NCBI GenBank assembly: GCA_003486675.1
Contig: DNGG01000248.1
Location: 1 to 32,281 of the forward strand
Direction of reading: 5' to 3'
Length of the DNA stretch: 32,281 nucleotides
Source: Cyanobacteria bacterium UBA11372
GTDB lineage: Bacteria > Cyanobacteriota > Cyanobacteriia > Cyanobacteriales > Aerosakkonemataceae
Part shown: piece after piece, positions 1 through 7,571 of the stretch
How positions within the stretch are numbered: the first letter of the stretch is position 1
How the letters are laid out: the number at the start of each line of letters is the position of its first letter
Translations under genes and position numbers: made by a program
Notes under the pieces: model-generated
What the model saw: the letters and a program-made list of their open reading frames with translations, nothing else
Database searches by the model: none
What the model was told of the DNA's origin: nothing

Positions 1-61
1 AGTGCCAACTTAGATGAAACGCGCTTCGCGCCTCCCCATTCCCCACCGTGCGATCGCTCGC

Positions 62-445
62 CTAATCAAACGGATTTACCAGATTCAATCCATCAATTCT
101 GCTAAAATCATCAACATTACGAGTCACCAACATACAGCCTTCAACTAAGGCACAAGCTGCGATCGCAGCGTCAGCTAATCTTACCCGATAATTACGACGG
201 ATCTCCGCTGCACAATCTAAAACTGATTCCGTTAACACAACAGGGCTAAGCATCCTCAAAAATTGTCGCATTTCGTTAGCCTGTTCTTCTGTTATGGCAG
301 GATAGCAAAGCAATTCTATCCAACTCAGCGGACAATAAAATCCTATCGCATCGCCCCGCTCAAGTTCATCAAAAATAGACTGAACAGATGGTTCTCCATT
401 GAAATAGTAAATCAAGATGTTAGTATCCAGCAGATATCTAGTCAT
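62..445 (-). CDS. PIN-domain toxin (VapC-like ribonuclease)
   Basis: A 127-residue PIN-fold protein, probably the RNase toxin of a type II toxin-antitoxin pair. The acidic residues expected for Mg-dependent PIN nucleases are visible: D7 in LLDTNIL, E44 in SWIELL, D92 in RLADAAIAA and D112/D113 in TRNVDDF. Length is normal for VapC. Its ATG overlaps the end of the upstream antitoxin gene by 8 bases (ATGACTAG), which implies translational coupling. Family assignment is secure from motifs; the cellular target cannot be read from sequence. The antitoxin, not the toxin, carries the ribosome binding site and operator-like DNA, so expression presumably follows autoregulation of the pair. Confidence 0.9.
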   Translation of the reverse strand: MTRYLLDTNILIYYFNGEPSVQSIFDELERGDAIGFYCPLSWIELLCYPAITEEQANEMRQFLRMLSPVVLTESVLDCAAEIRRNYRVRLADAAIAACALVEGCMLVTRNVDDFSRIDGLNLVNPFD

Positions 446-755
446 CCCATTCTTGTCTCAGTTTTAATTGAAACTCCAAAGCATCGACGCGCTTGGGTAA
501 AAATCCGTACCATCTGTTTAAATTTCGCTTTGGCATTTCTTTGCTTGTCTGTTGCAAAATCTCTTCCGATTTAGTAGCGAGATCGGGAGATCCGGCAAAT
601 AAACCGACTAATGGATCGGAAACGACTTCTAGCAAGCCTTGCTTTTCGGATACAATCTGCTGACGAATCAATGCCGCCAAATCTTCTAAAAGTCGCAGTT
701 GTTCGTCAGGGGTAAGGCTTTTAACTTGAATCAATACCTCGCTATAAGTAGCCAT
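438..755 (-). CDS. Antitoxin partner of the PIN toxin
   Basis: A 105-residue protein beginning MATYSEVLIQVKSLTPDEQ. I chose this ATG because AAGG lies 3-6 bases upstream and because the amphipathic start (LTPDEQLRLLEDLAALIR) is typical of cyanobacterial PIN-associated antitoxins; a further in-frame ATG 63 bases upstream would put operator repeats into the coding region. The C-terminal part (NRWYGFLPKRVDALEFQLKLRQEWDD) is basic then acidic, suitable for wrapping the toxin. I see no clear AbrB, MetJ or Phd fold. Function is inferred from position, the 8-base overlap with the toxin and the N-terminal resemblance. Confidence 0.75.
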   Translation of the reverse strand: MATYSEVLIQVKSLTPDEQLRLLEDLAALIRQQIVSEKQGLLEVVSDPLVGLFAGSPDLATKSEEILQQTSKEMPKRNLNRWYGFLPKRVDALEFQLKLRQEWDD

Positions 756-798
756 AGACCTTAGTCTAGTAATTTTTAAATCTAAGTCTAGTATAGAC
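755..798 (-). promoter_or_regulatory. Operator-like repeat at the antitoxin start
   Basis: On the plus strand AGTCTAGTA occurs at 763-771 and again at 785-793, exactly 22 bp apart, about two helical turns. Each copy is also part of an inverted pair: TAGAC 755-759 with GTCTA 764-768, and GTCTA 786-790 with TAGAC 794-798. Such paired palindromes on one DNA face, next to the start codon, are what an autoregulating antitoxin complex would bind. Binding is inferred; the repeats are seen. Confidence 0.5.
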
Positions 799-918
799 GT
801 AAAATCCGACAGCATCACCAGCTACGATTTCATCAACAATCGCTTGTACGGCTAACTCACCATTAACATCTGGCATCAGATTTTTAGCCCCACTCAATAC
901 CTGGTTGTAAGTATACAT
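766..918 (-). pseudogene. Truncated PIN-toxin-like fragment (50 codons)
   Basis: A 50-codon open frame from ATG 918 to TAG 766-768. Residues around LMPDVNGELAVQAIVDE and AGDAVGFY match the intact toxin at 62-445 (NGE, VQ-I-DE, GDA-GFY; about 15 of 27 positions by eye). The N-terminal D-x-N motif and everything after the GFY strand are missing, so it cannot be a nuclease. It ends inside the operator-like repeats, 10 bases before the antitoxin. No Shine-Dalgarno sequence is visible. It is probably the remnant of a second toxin gene, though a short expressed protein is possible. Confidence 0.45.
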
Positions 919-1019
919 GGAATCTTTGGTGCAATGTTTAGGATTGCTGTCATTATAGCAATTTACGCTCTTGACTTAGAGCGATCGCATCACCCCATTG
1001 GGAGCGATCGCACTCTCTT

Positions 1020-1490
1020 TCACGCCCGATTCATGATTTCCATCACTTCGATAATTTTTTGCGCCGTTTCATCTGAAATTTCCAAATCTCCCCAAAGCTG
1101 ACCTAAAAAATTTCCTTCTTCTTCTGTCACAATTCCATCGGCAAAAACTAGATAAGTAGCCGCCGCAAAAGCGGTTTCCCGTAGTTCCATTGGCAGGGTT
1201 TTTTTCACCGCATCAAAAATAGTATCTACGCTATATTGCTCAAAAATATTGCTTGTTCTCTCGAACATTTCTTCTATTTCTTCAGGTGATAAATATTTAA
1301 ATAAATTCATCCGTTCCAGCGTCACCGCCAGTGCTTGCCTTTCTTCTGGAGCCACTTCACCATCGGCGTCATTCGCTAACAGTAAAATCACCAGAAATGC
1401 CTCTTCGAGATCTAAAACAATTTCGTTAGCATCATTTGTATCGTCCCCGTACACTTCATCGGGATTTGCTGTTTTTTTACCTTTGGGCAT
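1020..1490 (-). CDS. TerB-family (tellurite resistance TerB-like) protein
   Basis: A 156-residue acidic, all-helical protein. Residues 28-156 look like the TerB fold: LEEAFLVILLLANDADGEVAPEER followed after a central helix by AAATYLVFADGIVTEEEGNFL, the two acidic helix-loop segments typical of the family, which has been proposed to bind metal. The N-terminal 25 residues are charged and probably disordered. No other ter genes are present, so tellurite resistance should not be assumed; single TerB proteins of unknown role are common in cyanobacteria. It is monocistronic, with the promoter presumably in the AT-rich DNA after 1490. Confidence 0.7.
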   Translation of the reverse strand: MPKGKKTANPDEVYGDDTNDANEIVLDLEEAFLVILLLANDADGEVAPEERQALAVTLERMNLFKYLSPEEIEEMFERTSNIFEQYSVDTIFDAVKKTLPMELRETAFAAATYLVFADGIVTEEEGNFLGQLWGDLEISDETAQKIIEVMEIMNRA

Positions 1491-1900
1491 ATATAAAACC
1501 TTGGGTTTTCAAATCTTAATATTATATTATTGCCGAGTGTCCTGGTTGACTGGCGTGAGTTGACATAAATTTTCTTAGGCATTTGTTCCTATTTTCGTCC
1601 CAGGAAGCTATAGTCAGCTGTTCTCACCGCCTTGTTACCGCTGTCAAAGATGCCACGAACGATTAGTTAGTGCAAGCGATCGCGCACGCTACGCGATCGC
1701 GTTAGCGCTTAGCTAGCCCTTGGCATATCGCTCTCAAAGCTTTGATTCTACAGGAATTCACCGACTTTATGCCAAAATCGGATAACTCTAATCCTTAATT
1801 AACATCATTATAGATTTTATGTATCCAAATATACCAATTAATATTTTCAAATTAAATACTTTGGAATTAATCAGATAGATTATCTGCAAAGGTTATTTTT
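1491..1900. other. Intergenic region, divergent promoters and HIP1 cluster
   Basis: About 410 bases between divergent genes, with no convincing coding frame. Around 1677-1712 two GCGATCGC octamers lie in a GC-rich repeat with GCACGCTACGCG between them, a common cyanobacterial repeat form. The stretch 1790-1890 is very AT-rich and probably holds the promoter of the rightward gene. I could not pick -35/-10 boxes with confidence. Confidence 0.5.
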
Positions 1901-2179
1901 ATGAGCATCTCTTATCCCGTTAATTTATTTCTAACTATTTGTTTTCAACCGCTGCGCCAGGTGCTTGATGCCGTAGAATTTCACAATCCCAAAGTGGCGC
2001 GGTTGCTTTGCAAAATTATACCACCAACTTGTCCTTTTGAGCGAGATATTCAAGTATTTGGACATACGCTATTTCATATTCCGCCTCTATGTAAACTCAA
2101 TCCTTTCTACGAGCAATTTGTCGGATTGCGCTTTCGGGCTTTATGTTATTTAGCAGATGAATGCGGGGAATATATTTGA
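1901..2179 (+). CDS. Mo-dependent nitrogenase C-terminal-domain protein
   Basis: A 92-residue protein that consists of the domain found fused to some nitrogenase components in cyanobacteria and also encoded alone (Mo-nitro_C). Recognised from the run PFERDIQVFGHTLFHIPP followed by CKLNPFYEQFVGLRFRAL and the ending YLADECGE. Conserved cysteines lie at CPF, LCKL, ALCYL and DECG. An AAAGG about 9 bases upstream supports the ATG. No nif genes are near, so a role in nitrogen fixation is not implied; stand-alone copies have no established function that I know of. Confidence 0.8.
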   Translation: MSISYPVNLFLTICFQPLRQVLDAVEFHNPKVARLLCKIIPPTCPFERDIQVFGHTLFHIPPLCKLNPFYEQFVGLRFRALCYLADECGEYI

Positions 2180-2183
2180 TTTT

Positions 2184-2215
2184 GGTAATAGGTAATGGGT
2201 AATTGGTAATTGGTC
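2184..2215. repeat. ATTACCA-type heptamer array
   Basis: Degenerate tandem GGTAATN units (reverse complement of ATTACC) fill the gap between two convergent genes, followed by CAACTGACAACTGAC, another short direct repeat. It is the same family as the arrays near 12.6, 13.5, 22.2 and 25.3 kb. Confidence 0.85.
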
Positions 2216-2234
2216 AAAAGCAACTGACAACTGA

Positions 2235-5200
2235 CTAACGAAAGGTTTTTAAAACTGCGCGATCGCGTCCCTGATATTTCGCGTCGTACAGTGCTTGGTC
2301 AGCCGTAGAAATTAGTTGTTCAAAAGCAGATTTCGGCGTCGGAACTGCAACCGAAATCCCTAAACTCAAGGTAACGTATTGGCTTACTTGCGAATTAGCA
2401 TGGGGAATTTGCAACGCTTTTACATAGTTTTGAACTTCTTCCGCCACAGCCAAAGCGCCTTCAGCTTTAGTATTAGGCAATATAATCGCAAATTCTTCAC
2501 CGCCGTAGCGAGCTACTAAATCCGCGGGGCGCTTTGCCGCTTGCTCGATGGCACTGGCAACTTGCTTCAAACACAAATCCCCCGTCACATGACCGTAAGT
2601 GTCGTTATATTGTTTGAAATAATCGATATCGCACAAAATTAAAGCTAGGGGTGCTTGCTCCCTTGCCAAGCGCTGCCACTCGCGGGTGAAATATTCGTTA
2701 AAGTAGCGGCGATTTGCCACACCAGTTAATCCATCTAAACAAGCTAAACGCCTTAGCTCAGTGTTGGCAGCTTCCAGCTGTTCAAATAAAGAAGCTTGTT
2801 GAATAGCGATCGCTAGTTGCTCTACCAAAGGCTGCAATAAACCAATTTCAAACGGTTGCCACTGTCGGATAGAACTACATTGATGAGCAATCAGCAATCC
2901 CCAAAGTACATCTCCCTGAATCAGCGGTGCGATCAGTTTCGATTTCACGCCTAATTTTTGTAACATTTGGGCTAAACAAGGCGATACTTCGGTTTTCACA
3001 TCGCAAATAGCGCGAATTCGTCCGCTTTTGTATTGTTCGTAGCACTGTTGTGGAAACACTTCTTCTGAGAAAGCTTGCCCTAAAATAGCTTGCCAACCAG
3101 GCATGACGGCTTCTGTAATGACGCTGCCTGTTCCTTCAGGCCATACCCGATACACTAACACGCGATCGCATCCCAGCAATTGCTGTACTTCACGGGCGGC
3201 AGTGTTCAGAATCTCCTCCAAATTCAAAGACTGGCGAATTCGTTGCGTAATCGTTGCCACTAGCCGTTCTTGTTCAGCCTGACGCCGTAAAGCTTGTTCG
3301 GCTCGCACCCGCTCAGTCACATCTTGTGCCAAGCTGGCAACACCGATAAAGTTGCCATCTCCATCAACTAAAGGCGTATTGTACCACTCGCAAATAATAA
3401 TTCTGCCATCTTTGGTAATATTTTCTGCCGTGCTGCGAGTCCCTCCCTTTTGCGCTCTCAAATCTTGCCAAATTTGGCTGACTTTCTCTGTCATATATTT
3501 TGGTACCAGCACAAAGGCACTTTTTCCGATAATTTCACTTTTGCTATAGCCGAAAATTGCTTCAGCCGCCGCATTCCACTCCACAATTTCGCCCTTGTTA
3601 TTGCCTTCTATTACCGCCAAGGGAGTTTGCTGCACGTGAAGCGAAAGTTTTTGTTCCGATTTCCTCAGTGCTTCTTCGGCTTGCTTGCGAGCCGTAATAT
3701 CTTTAACAAAAACAGATAATCCTCCTCTACTTGAAGGATAAGCGCTGATTTCAAAAAAGTAGTTGCCATTTTCCAGTTGATACTCGACAATACAACTCTG
3801 GGATTGTTGCGTTCTTAAAGCTGAGATATATACCTGTTCTGCTTTTGTTCCTCTCACATCGGGAAACAGATCGTAAAGCGATTTACCAATAGCATCTTTT
3901 GCCGCAATTCCAGTTAAATATTCCGAAGCTTTGTTCCAATAGGTATATCTAAAATCTTTATCCATAGCGAAAAAAACATCGCTGATGCTTTCGGCAAGTT
4001 CCTTGTAACTTGCCTCGCTTTGTTTCAGCGCTGCTTCAGCTTGCTTGCGCTCGGTGATATCGCGCACGATCGCTAAAACTTCATCTTCTCCACTTTTGAC
4101 AATTCGAGCCTCGTAATCGCGCTCAATGCCATTTTTCGACAACTCATATTCAAACAATTGAATTTTACCAGTTTTTAATGCTTGCTCGACACAGCGCCTA
4201 GTTGGTTGTGATAGTTCTGGCGGCAGTATATCCCAAATTATTTTACCAATAAATGAACTATCAGGCATCAACATTTTGCTTGTCTTATCTGGGTGAAAAT
4301 CGAGACAAATTCCATCTTTGCTGATGCGAAATATCAGATCTGGTAACGCCTCCAGGAAAGCGCGATTTCTCGCTTCGCTTTGGCGTAATTTTTCTTCGCT
4401 TCCCTGGCGATCGGTGATGTCCATCCCGTAGCTAATCGTTCCTGTTGTGCGTCCTTGGCTGTCTTTTAGCAGCGAAAGCTTAAGCTGAATGTATACTTCT
4501 TCCCCTGCCTTGTTTAACACCAGATGCTCGATTTCGTGAGTTCCTTTTTCCAGCAGAGGTTGAATTACTTGCTCTTGCATAAACTCGTGGCGATCGTTTG
4601 GGTAAATTAATGAGATATGTTTGCCCAAAGCCTCTGATGCCAAATATCCATGCAATCTTTCTGCATTTTTGGCTTCGCTTTGCCGCAACTGCGCTTCTAT
4701 CTGCTTGTACTCGGTAATGTCATTCAGCGTTCCTACATAGCCAATAACTTTTCTCCGACTATCTTTTTCCGCCACTATTTGACCGAGTACCCAGGTAATT
4801 TTTCCATCGGGATGCTCAAACCGATACTCGGTTTTAAATACTTGTAGAGACGTTGCACGCAACGTCTCTACGGCGATCCATTGCTTCCATTCTTCGCTAA
4901 TTCGCTCTCGCTCCTGGGGATGTATGGTTTGATACCACGTTTTTCCCAGAATCTTCTCAAGTTTTAGTCCCGATATTTCGCACCATTTCGGGTTAGCGTA
5001 TAAACAGTTTCCATCGATATCGGTGCGGAATATACCAATGGGAGATATTGTGGTTAATGTGTAATACCGATATTCGCTTTCTTGTAGCGCTGACTCGGCT
5101 TGTTTGCGATCGCTATTGGCGCGATCGCTGCAAGAGCTGATGTTAAAGATAACTCCTTCTAGGAACAAAACCTTGCCTGATTTGGCAAAAATTCCTTGTC

Positions 5201-5591
5201 CTTTTTCATACACCCATCTAATGCTACCATCTGCATGGCATAGCCGGTATTCCAGAACGTAGGGACGGCTTGCCCCTACACTTTCATTAACTATTTTCTT
5301 GACCCGCTCCGAGTCTAACGGATGGATTATACTGGCAAATGTCCTTATTTGATTTTGAATAAAATCCGACGCCGGGTAGCCGGTAATTTCTGCGATCGCA
5401 TCCCCAATCGTTTCTATCCTTCGATCCCCCTCCCAGGCGCAGCGATAAATTGCCCCTGGGATATTAGCAATCAGATGTTTAAACCTCTGTTCCCTATCGC
5501 TCCATCTTGACTCTATCTGTTCGCAATCTGTGACCCTAGTTTCAAAAATCATAGTTTTATTTGCATTTCTTATGTATTTACCAACATTCAA
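2235..5591 (-). CDS. Multi-PAS, GAF diguanylate cyclase (GGDEF)
   Basis: An 1118-residue cytoplasmic sensor that should make c-di-GMP. Order: PAS1 about 35-155, PAS2 170-295, a truncated PAS3 305-395, PAS4 405-515, PAS5 522-635, PAS6 645-762, GAF 770-935, GGDEF 945-1118. Each PAS ends in the usual DIT-RK-E linker. The cyclase has GGEEF at 1030-1034, DIDYFK metal ligands near 988-993, and an RPAD inhibitory I-site at 1021-1024, so it should be active and product-inhibited. The GAF resembles cyanobacteriochrome GAFs and keeps a cysteine (C872) at the chromophore position, but the next residue is Leu, not His, so bilin binding is doubtful. PAS3 lacks its first strands, and palindromic repeats encode parts of PAS1 and PAS2. 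There is no transmembrane segment and no EAL domain. Confidence 0.92.
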   Translation of the reverse strand: MNVGKYIRNANKTMIFETRVTDCEQIESRWSDREQRFKHLIANIPGAIYRCAWEGDRRIETIGDAIAEITGYPASDFIQNQIRTFASIIHPLDSERVKKIVNESVGASRPYVLEYRLCHADGSIRWVYEKGQGIFAKSGKVLFLEGVIFNISSCSDRANSDRKQAESALQESEYRYYTLTTISPIGIFRTDIDGNCLYANPKWCEISGLKLEKILGKTWYQTIHPQERERISEEWKQWIAVETLRATSLQVFKTEYRFEHPDGKITWVLGQIVAEKDSRRKVIGYVGTLNDITEYKQIEAQLRQSEAKNAERLHGYLASEALGKHISLIYPNDRHEFMQEQVIQPLLEKGTHEIEHLVLNKAGEEVYIQLKLSLLKDSQGRTTGTISYGMDITDRQGSEEKLRQSEARNRAFLEALPDLIFRISKDGICLDFHPDKTSKMLMPDSSFIGKIIWDILPPELSQPTRRCVEQALKTGKIQLFEYELSKNGIERDYEARIVKSGEDEVLAIVRDITERKQAEAALKQSEASYKELAESISDVFFAMDKDFRYTYWNKASEYLTGIAAKDAIGKSLYDLFPDVRGTKAEQVYISALRTQQSQSCIVEYQLENGNYFFEISAYPSSRGGLSVFVKDITARKQAEEALRKSEQKLSLHVQQTPLAVIEGNNKGEIVEWNAAAEAIFGYSKSEIIGKSAFVLVPKYMTEKVSQIWQDLRAQKGGTRSTAENITKDGRIIICEWYNTPLVDGDGNFIGVASLAQDVTERVRAEQALRRQAEQERLVATITQRIRQSLNLEEILNTAAREVQQLLGCDRVLVYRVWPEGTGSVITEAVMPGWQAILGQAFSEEVFPQQCYEQYKSGRIRAICDVKTEVSPCLAQMLQKLGVKSKLIAPLIQGDVLWGLLIAHQCSSIRQWQPFEIGLLQPLVEQLAIAIQQASLFEQLEAANTELRRLACLDGLTGVANRRYFNEYFTREWQRLAREQAPLALILCDIDYFKQYNDTYGHVTGDLCLKQVASAIEQAAKRPADLVARYGGEEFAIILPNTKAEGALAVAEEVQNYVKALQIPHANSQVSQYVTLSLGISVAVPTPKSAFEQLISTADQALYDAKYQGRDRAVLKTFR
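4844..4871. repeat. 28-bp palindrome inside the PAS2 coding region
   Basis: Arms GTAGAGACGTTGC and GCAACGTCTCTAC (13 bp each, perfect) flank a two-base centre. This palindrome family is widespread between genes in cyanobacteria. Here it encodes residues 241-249 of the diguanylate cyclase, just before the FKTEYRF strand. Confidence 0.9.
5259..5279. repeat. 21-bp GTAGGG...CCCTAC repeat inside the PAS1 coding region
   Basis: An imperfect palindrome with arms GTAGGG/CCCTAC, a type usually found between genes in cyanobacteria. It spans exactly seven codons (V105-Y111) of the large diguanylate cyclase. Chance similarity cannot be excluded because it does not obviously lengthen the PAS domain. Confidence 0.6.
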
Positions 5592-6121
5592 CCAGCACCG
5601 CAGTCATAACCAGAGCCTAATCCCAGCTATACTCTGTATTTATCTAATTATTGTTGCACCCAACAGCCCTCACCCTGTAACACCCGTTATCCTCTGCCTT
5701 TAAAAGTTTGTTATTATAACATTTATTTTTTGATATGTATAGATTTTACTCACCTGTCAGGCGGTTTACCAACTCGGGGATCGGCACGATCCGATGACGG
5801 CGATCGCATCGGGCTATAGCGCGATCGTGTAAATCCTTAAAACCTACTTTCACTTGGCATTCCACCAGGCAAAAAATTCCGTAATATCCTCGATAAATTC
5901 GCAAAAATTGGCCTAAATTTTGGGTAATTATACGGAAAGCGCCAAACCTTCCCGAGCCAAAAATAGCCTACCAACTATCGCCGAAACAGTCGCGCCAACA
6001 AACCGGGTTTCTATGAAAAATAGTCGATTTAGAAACTAGAGATCTAGGTAGAAACCCGGTTTCTCGTCTCGTCGTGCCTAAGTTTTGCAGCTGCTACTGG
6101 CAGCCAAAAAATTACTTAAAT
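5592..6121. other. Intergenic region with an unassigned open frame
   Basis: 530 bases upstream of the large diguanylate cyclase gene. An open frame without ATG runs on the minus strand from 5967 to a TAA at 5746-5748, with plausible protein-like content ending IPELVNRLTGE; I do not recognise it, and it may be a gene remnant. HIP1 sites lie at about 5801-5827. The AT-rich part at 5700-5745 may hold the cyclase promoter. Confidence 0.35.
6001..6061. repeat. Inverted repeat AACCGGGTTTCT / AGAAACCCGGTT
   Basis: Perfect 12-bp arms at 6001-6012 and 6050-6061 with a 37-base spacer. Each arm contains the AAACC/GGTTT core seen again at 31612-31643, a dispersed cyanobacterial repeat. It lies about 60 bases beyond the stop codon of the 6122-7495 gene and could end transcription or mark a small non-autonomous element. 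Confidence 0.8.
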
Positions 6122-7495
6122 TTACAATAAAGGTAACAAAATTTCAAATTCAGTACCGCTACTAGATTGGCATTCTCCTAGTTCGCCGCTACGGGAACGC
6201 ATCAAAAATCTACCCCCATGCTTAGCAGTCACAATCCGATAACTCAACGCCAAACTCGTCTCTTTTTCAGACCGTTTTGCGATGGAAAAAGATTCCCAAA
6301 TCTGGTTTTGCGCCTTCGCGGATAAACCGGGGCCATTATCTGCAATACTAATCGAAACCCAGCGAGTATCTGAATCAAGAGAACAAACTTTAGTTGTAAT
6401 CTCAATTCGAGGTTTGCCACTTGAACTTTTTTCCCCTTCCTCGTTAAACGATCTTGCTAACTTTTGGTGAACCGCTTCATTGATCAATGCATCAACAGCA
6501 TTGGTGAGGATATTCATAAACACTTGGTTCATTTGTCCGATATAGCAAGTTACGGGCGGCAATAAACCGTAGTTTTTCACAATATCAATCTCGCTGGTTA
6601 AGCGACTTTTCAGCAACAGCACGATACTATCTAAGCAGGCATTCAAGTCTGCCGGTTTGGGATAAATTTCATCGATATGGCAAAAATTTTGCAGACTCGT
6701 CGCCAGTTTTTTTAACCGTTCTGCCCCCGTTTTAATACTCCCAATCGCTTGGTACATGTCTTGTTGTAAAAAATCAAATTCAATCTCTTGCTTGAGGGCG
6801 TTGATTTCGTCTGAACCATCGGTTAGTTTGGCTTCATAAGCCGCCATCAACTCTAGCAAACCCTCGCTGTAATTGTTCAGGTGGGTTAAATTCCCCCAAA
6901 TAAAGTTAACCGGATCTAAAATTTCGTGTGCCAATCCATCCACCAAACGCCCCAAGTTAGCCATTTTCTCGCTTTGAATCATTTGCGCTTGAGCGCGTTC
7001 GTAACGCACTTGGGTTTCTATGCCGCGAATTTGCCAGTAGGCAATATTCAATTCGTGAATATCTAATAATTGATAAGTTTTGCTTGCAGTTTGGACGACA
7101 ACGGGTTCGGCTAACAGTTCGCGCGATCGCCTCAGTGCCTGCTGCGCCGCTGTTAAAATTGGCTTGCTACCAGGCAGCACTAAAACCTCTGTGCGCGCAT
7201 AACTGTAAAGCACATCCAGCGGTTCGTGCAAAAATATCTCCATCCCGTGGGGACGCAGCAAGTACTCCAATAACCGCTGCCGCGAGATCATGCCCACAAA
7301 TTCGCCTCGATCCAGTAAAATCGCTCCTGGCAGTCGCGGATACTTCTCAAACGTGCGCGCCACTTCTACCCCTAGAGTGCTGCTCTCGACGCTAAAATCG
7401 TATAGCGGTAGTTCATCCAGGGTGGACTCTAAAGAAAGGTCTTGATTGCTCCCCTCAGACAAGTGTGGCACTGACAGAACTCTTTTTGGCACCAT
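6122..7495 (-). CDS. CBS-like sensor histidine kinase with degenerate ATP lid
   Basis: 457 residues, paralogous to the gene at 7786-9120. Residues 22-160 form the shared sensor: LESTLDELPLYDF, then two CBS-like units around LPGAILLDRGEFVGMISR and EPVVVQTASKTYQLLDIHEL. A short coiled coil leads to the phospho-acceptor (LAHEILDP, H190), the N box (MNILTNAVDAL, N328/N332) and the G1 box (DNGPG 386-390). The G2 box is broken: where the paralogue has KGTGLGL this protein has KETSLAL (411-417), so all three glycines are lost, and the F box (FETFFTTK) reads WESFSIAK. Weak or absent autophosphorylation is inferred; it may act as a partner of the intact paralogue or as a phosphatase. It has no receiver domain. 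Confidence 0.88.
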   Translation of the reverse strand: MVPKRVLSVPHLSEGSNQDLSLESTLDELPLYDFSVESSTLGVEVARTFEKYPRLPGAILLDRGEFVGMISRQRLLEYLLRPHGMEIFLHEPLDVLYSYARTEVLVLPGSKPILTAAQQALRRSRELLAEPVVVQTASKTYQLLDIHELNIAYWQIRGIETQVRYERAQAQMIQSEKMANLGRLVDGLAHEILDPVNFIWGNLTHLNNYSEGLLELMAAYEAKLTDGSDEINALKQEIEFDFLQQDMYQAIGSIKTGAERLKKLATSLQNFCHIDEIYPKPADLNACLDSIVLLLKSRLTSEIDIVKNYGLLPPVTCYIGQMNQVFMNILTNAVDALINEAVHQKLARSFNEEGEKSSSGKPRIEITTKVCSLDSDTRWVSISIADNGPGLSAKAQNQIWESFSIAKRSEKETSLALSYRIVTAKHGGRFLMRSRSGELGECQSSSGTEFEILLPLL

Positions 7496-7571
7496 GCACC
7501 CGACTTGTATCTATCCCGTTATCGATCTGAATTTATTATTTCAATAGCTTATCATCTTCCCTTTCCCTGGC

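Noticed and set aside
1020..1490. Tellurite resistance locus
   Set aside because: Only a single TerB-like gene is present, without other ter genes.
1901..2179. Evidence for nitrogen fixation
   Set aside because: The gene is only the stand-alone C-terminal domain; no nif genes are present in the window.
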